NCBI GenBank assembly: GCA_964030475.1
Contig: CAXIPT010000006.1
Location: 4,998,398 to 5,062,397 of the forward strand
Length of the DNA stretch: 64,000 nucleotides
Direction of reading: 5' to 3'
Source: Tethya wilhelma
Taxonomy: Eukaryota; Porifera; Demospongiae; Tethyida; Tethyidae
Under the pieces are notes generated by a model. It was not told the DNA's origin and ran no database searches. It saw only the letters and a program-made list of their open reading frames with translations. Below are positions 47,335 to 58,000 of this stretch, one piece after another (position 1 is the first letter of the stretch; each line of letters begins with the position of its first letter). Both the position numbers and the translations under genes were made by a program.

Positions 47335-48635
47335 TGAAGAAATCAATAAGCAGAAGAAGGACCACATTACAAAGCTGGAGTAACTTACCTAAAAGTTCAC
47401 GAAAAGGATTATCTGCAACTGCTGCATAAGAACCAGATGGTTGCTGACTCAGCACATCATACAAATCCAACTGCAGATACAAGAGTTGGGGATACTGTAT
47501 ACATACATGTACTATATTACACAAATATCTACGTAGCTGGCTAAGGTACAGTACAACTGTACAGTTACATAGATATGCACTACTCACCCCGATGGTATTT
47601 GCTGTATCAGGGAAGAGTTTGACTGTTGCTAGCCACAACTTGCACTTGGTGAGAGTATGAGGGGTTTCTTCTGCAGGATCAGACAAACAACCCAATACAA
47701 TTATTCTTCAAAAATATTAAATCCCCTGTTGATAGTTAATCATAGTTTACTGCAGTCAATCAATAGACAATATAGGGAGAACCTCATACAGTATATGCAA
47801 TATAGGGACTAAATAAAGGGTGGTGTTGAGAATGCAATCATTAGCATACGTGAGGCTTGAAGCAGGATGAGTTTCTGAGTGTCGGCTGGAAGGGAGGCAA
47901 ACAAATCTGACAGGAAACAAAAGAGACAATTGAATCGAGAGAAGCAAACATATTGAATACAATACTAACAATATACATGAATAGGGAGGTGTATTTGTCG
48001 ATGTGATTTGCTCTCCCTGTACCTTTCATAGTTTTATTCTCCTCTGGCTCATTCTCAGCAGCAGCTGCACCATCAGACTGGGTGTGGTGTTGGATGACCA
48101 CGTCTGTCATCTTAGACACGTACTGCTTGAGGCTGGACTCATTGGAGAACTTACTACACCTACCGCGACGTAGAAACACACAGAGCAAGAGGCAGAGAGA
48201 GAGAAAGAGAGAGAGAGAGTTACATTGACAAACTTTTATCGTTATCTACATGTATGTATGTATCTCTCTCTCTCTCTCTCTAAACTATAGTAGGGAGTAT
48301 GTACAAAACAATATACAGTATGATTTGATGGCTCATGTTCACTCACATGTCAGCTAGAGCCATGGCTGCTTCCTTCACCTCTCCACAGCTCAGGTGCAGA
48401 GAAAAGGACTCGTACTGAAGTGAAGAAAATTCACAATACAGACACTGCGATACTAATAGTGTTGCATTATGGAAGACTGATGGTGTCTACATACCTGTAC
48501 AGCAAAGTTTGTCGGAAACAGCGACCTTGCAGTGAGTATCCACGCTTTTGCAGCACTCTTCTCATTGTTCGATAAATGCGTCTTGCATCTCTCGACGACC
48601 CACGCACACTCTTCTTGCTCGTTCAGGAGAGGCAT
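37407..48635 (-). CDS. INTS10: Integrator complex subunit 10
   Basis: Recognised exons in transcript order: 48495-48635, 48347-48414, 48023-48159, 47850-47906, 47588-47670, 47389-47470, 47092-47265, 46286-46389, 45866-46034, 45451-45541, 45154-45214, 40390-40462, 40316-40350, 39600-39747, 39205-39297, 38957-39039, 38808-38879, 38556-38618, 38320-38455, 38150-38229, 37859-38021, 37668-37752, 37407-37554. Matches to animal INTS10: AAKAWILTARSLFP near the N-terminus, GWEKLYRLF, PPWILIEEG, WLSSFRSDMALYKGDHNLAMQ, LLPYCIQVIIRTL, LGQLLVLVQYNWPQEEEIF and the C-terminal SRTVTRGVNRG ... CDEPIEPLL. INTS10 is an alpha-helical scaffold of the nuclear Integrator complex, which cleaves nascent snRNAs and attenuates transcription. 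Phases agree through all exons from 40462 to the end, but not from 45154 to 40462, so an exon is probably missing around the satellite intron. A single N (39595) lies next to one donor. Confidence 0.92.
38031..38111. repeat. GA-rich microsatellite
   Basis: About 80 bp of (ga)n with g-runs in an INTS10 intron just upstream (transcript sense) of exon 38150-38229. Confidence 0.9.
38664..38716. repeat. (AC)n microsatellite
   Basis: About 50 bp of (ac)n interrupted once (caacac), in an INTS10 intron. Confidence 0.9.
39064..39196. repeat. GTGTGAGG-type minisatellite
   Basis: Tandem gtgtgagg/gtgtgagag units over ~130 bp, between INTS10 exons 38957-39039 and 39205-39297. Confidence 0.9.
40084..40200. 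repeat. ~30-bp minisatellite in INTS10 intron
   Basis: About four copies of ggaggagggcagctttgatg-acggtgcttt. The remainder of the intron 39748-40315 is AT-rich without further features. Confidence 0.8.
40480..40876. repeat. ~35-bp minisatellite
   Basis: About eleven degenerate copies of a ~35-bp unit (aaaactagtggagaacccaa then gaaccttttcccact). Each unit contains the small palindrome actagt. The phrase agaacc(c)aagaacc also occurs in the adjoining 380-bp satellite, suggesting common origin. Confidence 0.9.
40877..44640. repeat. 380-bp satellite array, about 10 copies, inside an INTS10 intron
   Basis: The anchor gatgattttcatcaaaattt recurs at 41257, 41637, 42017, 42397, 42777, 43157, 43537 and 43917, exactly 380 bp apart, with diverged edge copies near 40877 and 44299. 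Central copies differ by only a few bases. Each unit contains a perfect 27-bp inverted repeat (for example 42105-42131 against 42243-42269) within imperfect arms of about 100 bp each, separated by a ~75-bp spacer. One monomer could thus fold into a long hairpin. No ORF spans the array. Confidence 0.95.
44940..45080. repeat. ACTGTAT-type microsatellite
   Basis: Imperfect tandem tactgtata units over ~140 bp, between the satellite and the INTS10 exon 45154-45214. The stretch 44641-44940 is AT-rich with a short repeated phrase (aatttgtacacc). Confidence 0.75.
45594..45811. mobile_element. MITE with GTACCGTA-type terminal inverted repeats
   Basis: The left end reads gtaccgtatagcgtgaaatt. The right end, read in reverse, is gtaccgtagagtgggaaatt: about 17 of 20 identical. 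It is 218 bp, AT-rich, in an INTS10 intron, with no coding capacity. A similar end structure occurs at 55974-56183. Confidence 0.6.
46060..46220. repeat. Degenerate AACATT-type repeat
   Basis: Imperfect short repeats built from aaacatt, gaacatt, aacattcgacactc in an INTS10 intron. Confidence 0.6.
46415..46450. repeat. (GA)n microsatellite
   Basis: A run of about 30 bp of (ga)n just upstream (transcript sense) of exon 46286-46389. Confidence 0.9.
46625..46680. mobile_element. Short inverted pair of CCTGGTAACGAGGCTA-type sequence
   Basis: agcctggtaacgaggctaa and ctaagcctcgttcccaggct face each other across ~13 bp. The motif resembles the ends of the small element at 50176-50252. Likely a remnant of a short MITE family. 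Confidence 0.45.
46825..47085. mobile_element. MITE copy A of the AAGTCCATCTGG family
   Basis: Ends aagtccatctggtttgagaa and, in reverse, ctaaagtctatctggtttga. The interior matches copy B (57178-57408) in opposite orientation (ccgttcttttggttgc, ttagctattttgcccc). It carries a short internal duplication (ctacaccttacca). Its right end lies about 5 bp from the GT donor (47090-47091) of an INTS10 exon. Confidence 0.8.
47278..47334. repeat. (GT)n microsatellite
   Basis: A 56-bp (gt)n run directly upstream (transcript sense) of the acceptor for INTS10 exon 47092-47265. Confidence 0.95.
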
Positions 48636-48739
48636 GGCGGGAAGATGGGATAGAGAAAAGATGCACCAAAACCACTGGTGGGCATTAATTAGAAATAACC
48701 GATGGGCATTATTTAGAATAATTTCTTTAAGAGAGAAGC
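48636..48739. promoter_or_regulatory. Divergent promoter of INTS10 and SLC4A1AP
   Basis: Only 104 bp separates the two start codons. It contains two near copies of one motif: ggtgggcattaattagaaat (48678 on) and gatgggcattatttagaata (48702 on). No TATA box is obvious. Shared regulation is inferred from the spacing. Confidence 0.6.
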
Positions 48740-50540
48740 ATGGCCAGTTCTGGAGGTTTTAAAGTGCCTTCTTTGGATTTAGCAGTCAAGAAAAGAACTC
48801 AAACTAAAGAAACTAAGAATGGGAGTGACGAAAAGGACTCGTCTTCTACGGATAACGCTCCTCTCAAAGAAGAAACCAAACCTGAACTGACAAGTCCAAC
48901 TTCTAGTGAAGACAGTCAAACTAGTGAACCTCCCAATGCATCCTCTACACGGAATGATAGCCCTGCTGGTAGCTTGACAACAACAGCATCCATAGATAAA
49001 GAATCAACCCATCCCGTTTTGCAAGAGACTGAAGCAAGTAAGGATAACTTGCCTCCTAGAGGCCCTGTACTGGAGAAGACAGCAAAGGAATCTCACCCCA
49101 AAGAAGTGACTCCTCCTCTATCCCTTCCCTACACAGAGCCCCATTGGAGTGGCCCTCTCCCTCCTTCTCCTTACCTGCTCAGCGTTATCAAGAATGGCAC
49201 CATTGTCGACGAAGTAGACATCTCAAAGAAACCGTTTCACGTCTTTGGTCGGCTCCCCTCCTGCGACATCCATCTGGAGCACCCCTCCATTTCCCGCTAC
49301 CACGCCATCATCCAATACCGCCCTCAATCCACACGGGAGGAGACAACAGAAGGAAAGGATGATGGCCGTTTGGCGTTCTCTTCCATTCCCAGTGAGGAGG
49401 GGTTCTATGTGTATGATCTTGGGAGCACGCACGGCTCTTTTGTGAACAAGAGTGAACTTCGACCCCGATGTTATTATCGATTGAGAGTAGGACAGATGGT
49501 GAAGTTTGGGGGGAGCTCACGACTCTTCCTGCTGGAGGTTAGCCCCTGCCAATTAATTGTATTGATTAACTAGCAGTACACTTGGTTGAAAAGTTGAGTG
49601 TGGTGTTCATCAACATGTATTATAGTTAGCTGTAAGATTTAAGAATTGCAGCCAGTCAGTGGCATTAATTGGTAAAGGTCATCGAATTCAGATGCCATAA
49701 CCTGAACAATTATTGCCAAATTTGCACCGTTTTGATCCAGTTTTATGACACTTAATTGGCTACATGACTGTTACTCAACAATTTTTGGCCTTGCACAATT
49801 ATATCCCTCGTGCTAAGGTCCTGAGCAATAATGATTACTAAATCCATATAAACCTTAGGATGGTAATTTAAGTTTCCCGACTTGATCATGGTTCTCTACT
49901 GTCTCCCTCCCAGTGCAGAGGTGGTGGTCAGGCTGATGTGGAAGCTGACGCTGAGGCTGAAATCAGAGAGATAGTTAGACAGAAAGAAGAACTGGAAAAG
50001 AAACAAGCTGCTGCTAGAGCGGAGCAAGAACGGCTGGCCAGAGAGAGAGAGGAGGCAGGAGCGTCGTGGGGGATGGGTGAGAGATGTGCATTGATTGATA
50101 CATTTAAGAGATAAGAGATATATTGATTGGTCCATTGATTCTGGTGTGGCTGATCACTGCCCGATGGAGTTGTGTTAGCCTCGTATGTACAGTAGCTAGG
50201 CTCTTTCCTTTGACCTTTCACTCAGAGTGAGAGGGACCTGGGTACGAGGCTAGAGTTGTGTTCGTTTTGGGGATGTATGCATCACTGGCATTAGTGGGGG
50301 CATTAGATGGCGTCACTTGACTAAGAATGATAGTATTCTCTTCACTTTGACTGGGTTTCTTAGCATTTTCCGTCTACAGTGGTTTGATACACTTTCAGGA
50401 TTGAAGGCATCTTTTCAGCCATACATGTTGCTTTGGATTTACGCACATGATTTCTAGCTCATACCTTTGTTGCTTTGAGAGAGCTACACATACTGTAGTC
50501 TAGACAGAGATTCTATGGTACTGTACAGTACGCATGTATG

Positions 50541-50584
<44 letters not shown>

Positions 50585-51500
50585 NNNNNNNNNNNNNNNN
50601 NNNNNNNNNNNNNNNNNNNNNNNNNNNNNNNNNNNNNNNNNNNNNNNNNNNNNNNNNNNNNNNNNNNNNNNNNNNNNNNNNNNNNNNNNNNNNNNNNNNN
50701 NNNNNNNNNNNNNNNNNNNNNNNNNNNNNNNNNNNNNNNNNNNNNNNNNNNNNNNNNNNNNNNNNNNNNNNNNNNNNNNNNNNNNNNNNNNNNNNNNNNN
50801 NNNNNNNNNNNNNNNNNNNNNNNNNNNNNNNNNNNNNNNNNNNNNNNNNNNNNNNNNNNNNNNNNNNNNNNNNNNNNNNNNNNNNNNNNNNNNNNNNNNN
50901 NNNNNNNNNNNNNNNNNNNNNNNNNNNNNNNNNNNNNNNNNNNNNNNNNNNNNNNNNNNNNNNNNNNNNNNNNNNNNNNNNNNNNNNNNNNNNNNNNNNN
51001 NNNNNNNNNNNNNNNNNNNNNNNNNNNNNNNNNNNNNNNNNNNNNNNNNNNNNNNNNNNNNNNNNNNNNNNNNNNNNNNNNNNNNNNNNNNNNNNNNNNN
51101 NNNNNNNNNNNNNNNNNNNNNNNNNNNNNNNNNNNNNNNNNNNNNNNNNNNNNNNNNNNNNNNNNNNNNNNNNNNNNNNNNNNNNNNNNNNNNNNNNNNN
51201 NNNNNNNNNNNNNNNNNNNNNNNNNNNNNNNNNNNNNNNNNNNNNNNNNNNNNNNNNNNNNNNNNNNNNNNNNNNNNNNNNNNNNNNNNNNNNNNNNNNN
51301 NNNNNNNNNNNNNNNNNNNNNNNNNNNNNNNNNNNNNNNNNNNNNNNNNNNNNNNNNNNNNNNNNNNNNNNNNNNNNNNNNNNNNNNNNNNNNNNNNNNN
51401 NNNNNNNNNNNNNNNNNNNNNNNNNNNNNNNNNNNNNNNNNNNNNNNNNNNNNNNNNNNNNNNNNNNNNNNNNNNNNNNNNNNNNNNNNNNNNNNNNNNN

Positions 51501-51581
<81 letters not shown>

Positions 51582-53766
51582 GGTTTCTCCTGGGGTTACC
51601 TGGGTGGGTTTTACTGCTTTTTTCTCCCTTTTTTTCTTTTTCCTTTTGTATGTCATTTTTGAGTTTTAACCGAGAGTTACCTGAGCTGACCTGGAGGTCT
51701 TACTAACCGTTTTTTGTGACTTTTTCCAGCTCATAAACGCAAGAAAAGAAACTGGGAAGAGAATGATTACTACAACAGTGATGAGGATACGTTTCTAGAT
51801 AGAACTGGAACCAGTATGTCTTCACATAGGCCAGTCTTACTTCTGTTGAATTGTTACCACTGTATTTACCTCTCTCTTGTTTTCCAACAGTTGAGAAGAA
51901 GCGTGAGAAGAGAATGAAGAAAGCTGGAGCGTTAGAAGACAAGGCAGAGAATTACCAGTCATTGGTAAATATATTTGTGCATACTTCAAATCAACTGGTG
52001 TACTGACTTGCTGTTTCTCTGTAGCAAGCCAAGCTCTCTGAGACACTCAAAGAGATTGATCTCCTGGAATCAAGGCTCTTCAGAGACAGACAAGGTACTG
52101 GAAATGGCCGTGAATTGAATTTTATAGCTTTTGTGAGTGCAAGGTATGCAAGTTTACACCTACCATTTTGATTATTCTCTATATATACAGGTGGGCTTGA
52201 TGCTGCTGGTCCCAACGGAGATTCTCTCGACTCCTACATGAAGTCAATGGCCGATCATCTCGATAAATTTAAGCGTGCTGAAATAAAACACAGAGTGCAT
52301 GAGTTGAAAAAGGTACAAACTTAGTCTAGTTATTAACCCTAGTTTCACTCTGCATGTTTGCTGTAAGGCATGACTCCCATTCTTACGTATAGAGGCACTT
52401 GCCTGAGCAGGCATTGGGAGGGTTCCTTTAGGTTTGGGATGGTTTGTAAAGATAGACCATTTCTTAATTTTTCTGCACTTGTTCACCCTATCCATCCAGG
52501 AAGAAGAGAGGCTGAGGAAGCTGATTGCTGTGACAAAGCCAGTTTCCCTACCCGAGCTCTCAAGGTATTGTTGAATGAAACTACTTATCAACTACAATAT
52601 GTACATGTAGGCCATATGTATGTATGTATGTATTTTAGAAGTTACTAAGCAACAATAGAAGTTCAGGTAGTTTAATGCATTTTTAAGCATTTTGTAGTAC
52701 TAGTGTGGATTTGTATGTATGTATGTACAGTATGTTTATCTGTAGCCTATGACCTCACCTCTGCACAATGTGAGGTGGTCGCGTACACAATTAGAGGCCT
52801 CTCCATTTGCCAATACACCCGGTAATAATGATTTACTGAGACCCTGAGTTTTTGCATGTCAACCAATACGCTATCCTCTTACAACCAATTATGAATGTAC
52901 AGTACTAATGAAGGGCTTCAAGCTGATTAGCGTTCTTAGAATCCATTCCAAGAAGAATCTCCATAAACTATGTTTCAGGAGTATGTTTTTGTAGTATGGT
53001 TGTCTTTTAATTTATTGAAAATTACTAGTTTCTTGCCTCCTGAAACAGATATCTACAAGTTATTTTATATCAATGAATTAAATCGAATGACATACATGCG
53101 TACACACATACAGGTCAACTGCTTCTGCTGTACCTTTTGAAGCTCACACGAAACCATCCTCACCTGGTGATGTTGTGTTAGAGCCAGCTGAAGAGCGCAG
53201 TGATGTCCAGATGTCCTCTCCTCCTTACAAAACCAAAGAATCAACTTCCTCCTTTGGTAGCATCACTGATGCTTTGGGTCATGTTAGTGCCTTGAAGGGT
53301 GAGAGGGAAGAAAACAGAGACAAGCATTCAAAAGAACTAACTAAAGAATCAAAACTGAACACATCTGATCATGAGCAACAAAATGTTATTAAAAGTGCTT
53401 CACCTTCTCAATCTCGTAAAACAAAGTCCAGGAAGATTGGGCCTGCACGACCACCATCTATAGACGAACCTACTCAAGACCCCGTCAAGGTACAGTGTAC
53501 TATACAGCATATGACATTTATAGGCTAACATATATTTATCCTCTCTCCCCTCCCCTCTTTCAGTCAACTGGTTGGCAAGATGACCCTGACTATTGTGATT
53601 GGATGCCTCCTGAACGTAAGCATACACACAAACTTGCTCGAGAGCTATTGTGCAAAATACTTATGTTAGTATGACTAGCTCAAACACTTTACGTGTAGTA
53701 AAATCATTCCTTTCAGATCAAACTGGGGATGGAAGAACTCATCTAAATGAAAAGTTTGGATATTAG
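48740..53766 (+). CDS. SLC4A1AP: Kanadaptin (SLC4A1-adaptor protein), FHA domain
   Basis: Exons 48740-49537, 49914-50076, [N run], 51730-51813, 51891-51964, 52025-52094, 52191-52312, 52500-52564, 53114-53489, 53564-53615, 53717-53766, all with consensus sites and consistent phase where adjacent. Residues ~1-130 are a low-complexity S/T/E-rich tail. Residues ~150-265 form an FHA domain (FGRLPSCDIHLEHPSISRYH, YDLGSTHGSFVNKSEL), which binds phosphothreonine peptides. Then come a coiled coil, KRNWEENDYYNSDEDTFLDR, a second coiled coil and the signature end GDGRTHLNEKFGY, near-identical to the vertebrate end. The segment between WGMG and KRNW (about 100 residues in vertebrates, including an RNA-binding-like fold) is not seen and probably lies in the gap. 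Kanadaptin is a nuclear protein linked to splicing complexes, also described as an anion-exchanger adaptor. Confidence 0.95.
49538..49913. other. SLC4A1AP intron 1, no further feature
   Basis: Bounded by gt at 49538 and cag at 49911-49913. No repeat or RNA feature noted. Confidence 0.7.
50167..50261. mobile_element. 77-bp MITE with 9-bp target duplication
   Basis: The element 50176-50252 begins tagcctcgta and ends tacgaggcta, a perfect 10-bp terminal inverted repeat. It is flanked on both sides by gagttgtgt (50167-50175 and 50253-50261), a 9-bp direct repeat. It sits in a SLC4A1AP intron. A 9-bp duplication is usual for Mutator-like transposases, but the superfamily is not proven. Confidence 0.85.
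50541..51581. other. Assembly gap (916 N) flanked by microsatellites
   Basis: (ct)n from 50544 runs into N at 50585-51500, and (gt)n continues to ~51581. The gap is inside SLC4A1AP and probably hides one or more of its exons. Confidence 0.98.
52565..53113. other. SLC4A1AP intron, no further feature
   Basis: Contains short tgta(n) runs and no recognisable gene or mobile element. Confidence 0.6.
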
Positions 53767-53924
53767 CAGTATACTTCTCTTGACAGTAATTTTACGGAAT
53801 GGTTTATTAGGTGACATTTTTGTGACATTGTAAACTCTTTCTACACATGTTCAATGCATGACTGTGTTTCACTGCAGCTGGTGAGCTTTGAATTCATGGT
53901 AATCTCCGTCCAAATTTTGTCATA

Positions 53925-53970
53925 ATACGCATGCGCAGTATAGACACTCACGTGGCCAGATCGGCACGCG
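53925..53970 (+). promoter_or_regulatory. NRF1-like promoter motif of the Calx-beta gene
   Basis: cgcatgcgca (53929-53938) matches the palindromic NRF1 core, with a nearby cacgtg-containing acgcgcacgtgagc at 53967-53980. It lies just upstream of a probable 5' non-coding exon ending at 54166 (donor gcag then gtaagg). Confidence 0.45.
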
Positions 53971-53984
53971 CACGTGAGCTGATC

Positions 53985-54166
53985 AGAGTCGACGATCATT
54001 TGTTGTGAGACTCAGAGTTATCCTGGACGGTTCTTTTGCTGTATCTGATTCTCACTATCAGATTATGTTGAGCAAAGTCGAGTCTTGTATTTGGACGGCC
54101 TATGACCGTGATTGTAGTTGGATTTTGAGTGCTTGCATGTCTTCCATTGTCATAAACAGCATGCAG
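53985..54166 (+). other. Probable 5' non-coding exon of the Calx-beta gene
   Basis: Ends at 54166 with donor gtaagg. The next acceptor (cag, 54993-54995) is 14 bp before the start codon at 55010. The 5' boundary is a guess. Confidence 0.4.
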
Positions 54167-54264
54167 GTAAGGATCATTTGACTTTTATACTAAAACAATG
54201 ATGTATACAGTATCTAGCCTTAGAGCTGGTCCCACATGAATCTCCATGGAAACGGCAAGCCATA

Positions 54265-54319
54265 GTAGTCTCGCTAGCCACTCTCCGCAAAAAATGGGAG
54301 AGTCTGGCTAGTGAGACTA
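54265..54319. mobile_element. Small hairpin element
   Basis: tagtctcgctagcca-ctctcc and gggagag-tctggctagtgagacta pair over about 20 bp with a ~9-base loop. It is in the 5' intron of the Calx-beta gene. Probably a remnant of a short MITE. Confidence 0.5.
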
Positions 54320-55009
54320 GGTAAACAGTATTTGCCATGGTGTAGCCTTAAATAGTATAATTATGCTTTCCTCTAGTTGTTTCAATTGCAATGCATTTGC
54401 CCCATGATCAACTTAAGACTTCATTCTAGTCATACAATATAGTCAGTAATAAAATTTAATGATACTAGTAAGCCTTGAGCTTGTTGACATAGATCTTAAG
54501 AAATCCACAAGTCAGTGCCGGCATATCATGCTACAGTAGCTATACACTACCTAGACTTGTATGTATGCATGTAGTTATGCATTAAACCTTACAAGGCTTA
54601 GTACGTAGGTAGTTATGTGTAATTATTTGCTGTATGCAATAACAGTATCCCTATGATTACCATTAATTTTCATTTTGATGACCTATATTATGACAGAAGT
54701 AAGGGTTGAAATCTTGTCTCAGCTAAGCACGGTAACCATGCACGATACAATCACAGTCACTTTGTCTTTTGCCAAAAATCTAGTCACATATATTATATGT
54801 TTGCATTTTCTATTTTTCAGCATAAAACTAGTAGAGATTCCTGCCAATCATTGCATTATATATAGTGCTTGCTTGCTTGTAGTTAAGTATATGCTACATG
54901 CACAGACTGCATGGTTTTAAAGTCTGTGTAGGTCTGTCTGTAAATTGCATGCATATAGTAATTTTTTTGTAAATAATATTACTAGCTGTTATCAGCAATA
55001 GAGATAGAG

Positions 55010-58000
55010 ATGAAGGCATCTCTGCCTTTCCTCATTGCAACGATAGCAGCTCTCTTTGCTTTGCAATGGAGTGGAGTCTTTGCAAATATTTCGCCGCTAA
55101 TTGGTATGAGTTTTAGAACCTTACCTGATGATCATGATCATCGATCCTTTATTTTGATCATGCGTGCTATAGTCAGAAAGTGATTTAGCCTATACTGATC
55201 TTATTTCCAGGGGTTGTGTTTGTACAAGATATATACACAGCGATGGAGGGCGAAGACTTAGTGTTGATGATGAACATCAGAACTATTAGTGGTGACCCCT
55301 TGGATGTAGCGGAAAATTTTGAGGTCGTCGTTTTCCCGTTGACAAACTTATCGGATACATGTAAGGCATGCAACAATGATTCTGTGATAGTTATTTCAAC
55401 TGTAACCTAAATAATAATTCTATTATGTAAATTGTTGAGATTATAATGGTACAGGTTAGTGGGTACTAATTCTAAAAGTTTTATTCTCAAAATTCAGCAT
55501 GCAGAATTAAATTGAAAATATAAAATCCCAATAGGGCTATATAAAGTAGGCTGAATTCAACAAATTTTATGCATGCCCAATCTATATATACCTGCTATAT
55601 ACAGAGTAAAATTAAAATTTAATGAAATCAGTGAATTAAATTCCCTGCAGCAAGCCTGCAAGATATCTCACCAAACATGGTGACAGTTGATGTTGCAAGT
55701 GGGACATCAGAAAGTGATTTGGTCACAGCGACATTTTCAATTGTTGCTGATGGAGACGAAGATGAAGATCTGGAAGAGTTTTTTGTGTTTCAGATCAGTG
55801 GTGGTCCATCACTGCCTTTTTTTGGAACTGATCTTGCAACTTTGTTTGTAGTCACTGGTGAGTATAATATTATACGGTGTCATAGTGATCAGGAGAGGGT
55901 GGGGGTGGGGGTTAGTCTTTATTTGCTCTCGATTGCATGCCAGTGCATGTATGTTTGTGAGGTTCAACGATTATACTGTAAATGTGGAAAATTTCGCTGT
56001 TGTTTATATTTCACGGTTCGAGGTAACCGTGAAAAATGAAAACGGGAAAGTAAAGTAAACAATATTAAAGACCCGTTCCTATATATGCATATTTTTTCAT
56101 TACACCATGAAAAATTAGATGACACGGAAAAAGTAAAATTTTAATATAATTATTAACACACGCAAATTTCCAGATTTACAGTATATGAATGATTCTTCCA
56201 ATTAAGTGTACTTTATTTTCATTTTCTGTGCTTGCTCTACTTAATCATTAATTATTGGAGGTATGTGTCTCCATTAGTCAGAAAGCATGCCTTGTTTTGA
56301 AAAAAATGTATAATTTGATGCTGCATTTGTTGCAATTGTATAACCCCAGTTCCAACCATCAGTCTGGACCAGGCAATGTACAGCGTTGATGAAGATGGAA
56401 CTTTTGTGACTGTGTGTGCTGTGTTAACGAATGTGCCATCTGATTCCCCCCTTCAGAATGCCATCAGCTCTAATTTTATCCTAATGTCTGGAACAACTGG
56501 TTTGTGATTATGATATGTAATCATGAATAGGTAATCATGCACATTCCTATATTGCATATACTATACCAGTATTTCATGTGAGAATGGTTTTTGGCATGCA
56601 TTTGAGCTTAGCATTCTAATTGGACTCAAAGGGATAAATAGGGAGGCAAATTTATACATTATGACAGCTTACAAGCTAGGGGCCTGCATGATGAGGATGT
56701 GTTTGTGGGGGTTATTCGCATACAATTGCACCCCCTTGTTTAATTGCCCTTGCCCCCTTAAAAGAAACCATCTATTAAGCCTTTCATGGTGCATGGTGAC
56801 TGTGGTATGCAGTGAATGAATGAATGCCTATACAGTCCATTCCATTATTATGATTGTAATCTTTGGTTTCTGAGAATTGACCTATGATGTTTAATTGCAA
56901 ATCATGCTTAAAGATCTTTCCCCATGCATGCATTAGATTGGTGCTAAATGTATATAACATAGCTTTTAGGCATGGCAACATGATGTGCTTGCAATGGCAT
57001 GCATCAATTGAATTCCTTACCATTTCAACAGATGTACATGCATGTGTATACTGAGTACTGCATGAAAGCACCTCTCTTTTCCAACCCGAAGCCAAACTCT
57101 GTGATAATCCTGGCTGGCTAGTATACAGAGGTTGCCCTACAATGCAATGCAATTCAGCTTGGTCAAAGGGTGCATAACTAAAGTCCATCTGGTTTGAGAA
57201 TGCCGCCGGAAGTGAAATAATGAGATTCATGACCATACTTTCATATGGGGCAAAATAGCTAACTTTTGACTGGTAAGGTGTAGGAAGTTAAAAAAGCAAC
57301 CAAAAGAACGGGGAGAACGAGCGCTTTCCAATGGTGCTTGAAATTTTGAAATCGGTTGGATATTATTCGATTTTTTCTACCGGCATTCTCAAACCAGATG
57401 GACTTTAGACTATAGATAAGCTTCACTGTAGTGGGCAACCTGTATCTATATACATGCACATACTGAACTACATGCCATTTCTCTTGATTCAGATGGTGCA
57501 GATGTTGACTATGTCCAGCCGGCTAGTACTGATTTAGAGATTGAGTTTCCTGCCAGCAGTAGCAACAACGCAATGGATTGTGTGAACATTTCTCCAATGG
57601 ATGATGGGATTTTTGAAGGTCCTGAAGCACTTACTGTTTCTCTAGCTGCTCCAACTGGTGGTGGTTCTAATGGCGTTACTCTTGGTGATCTTTCATCAGC
57701 TCCAGTCACAATTGTTGATAATGAAAGTACGTATAATATTATGCTAATTGTTAAGTCAGTTTCAGTTTCACTGAACATTGTTTAGTATTCAATGTACTTG
57801 TCCTAAATGACCAATTTGGTTTTCTATGTAGCTTACCGTACAGAGTTAACTGTAAGTTTAGTGTCCTTGAATCCACAGTTTGTACTCGTAGATTTTGTTC
57901 CCGGCATGCGTTCTATTGCTATCGCGCCAAATTATACATTAGTGCTTTTGTGCTCTTTCATTATGGTTTTGTTGTTTTTCTGTTCTTTTTGTAAATTATA

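Noticed and set aside
49896..50221. Minus-strand frames opposite SLC4A1AP exon 2
   Set aside because: They lie opposite a splice-bounded exon whose protein matches kanadaptin; no splice or family support on the minus strand.
50484..51706. Frames of ~390 codons through the N run
   Set aside because: They consist almost wholly of unknown residues and dinucleotide repeats (CVCV, SLSL); they are gap artefacts.
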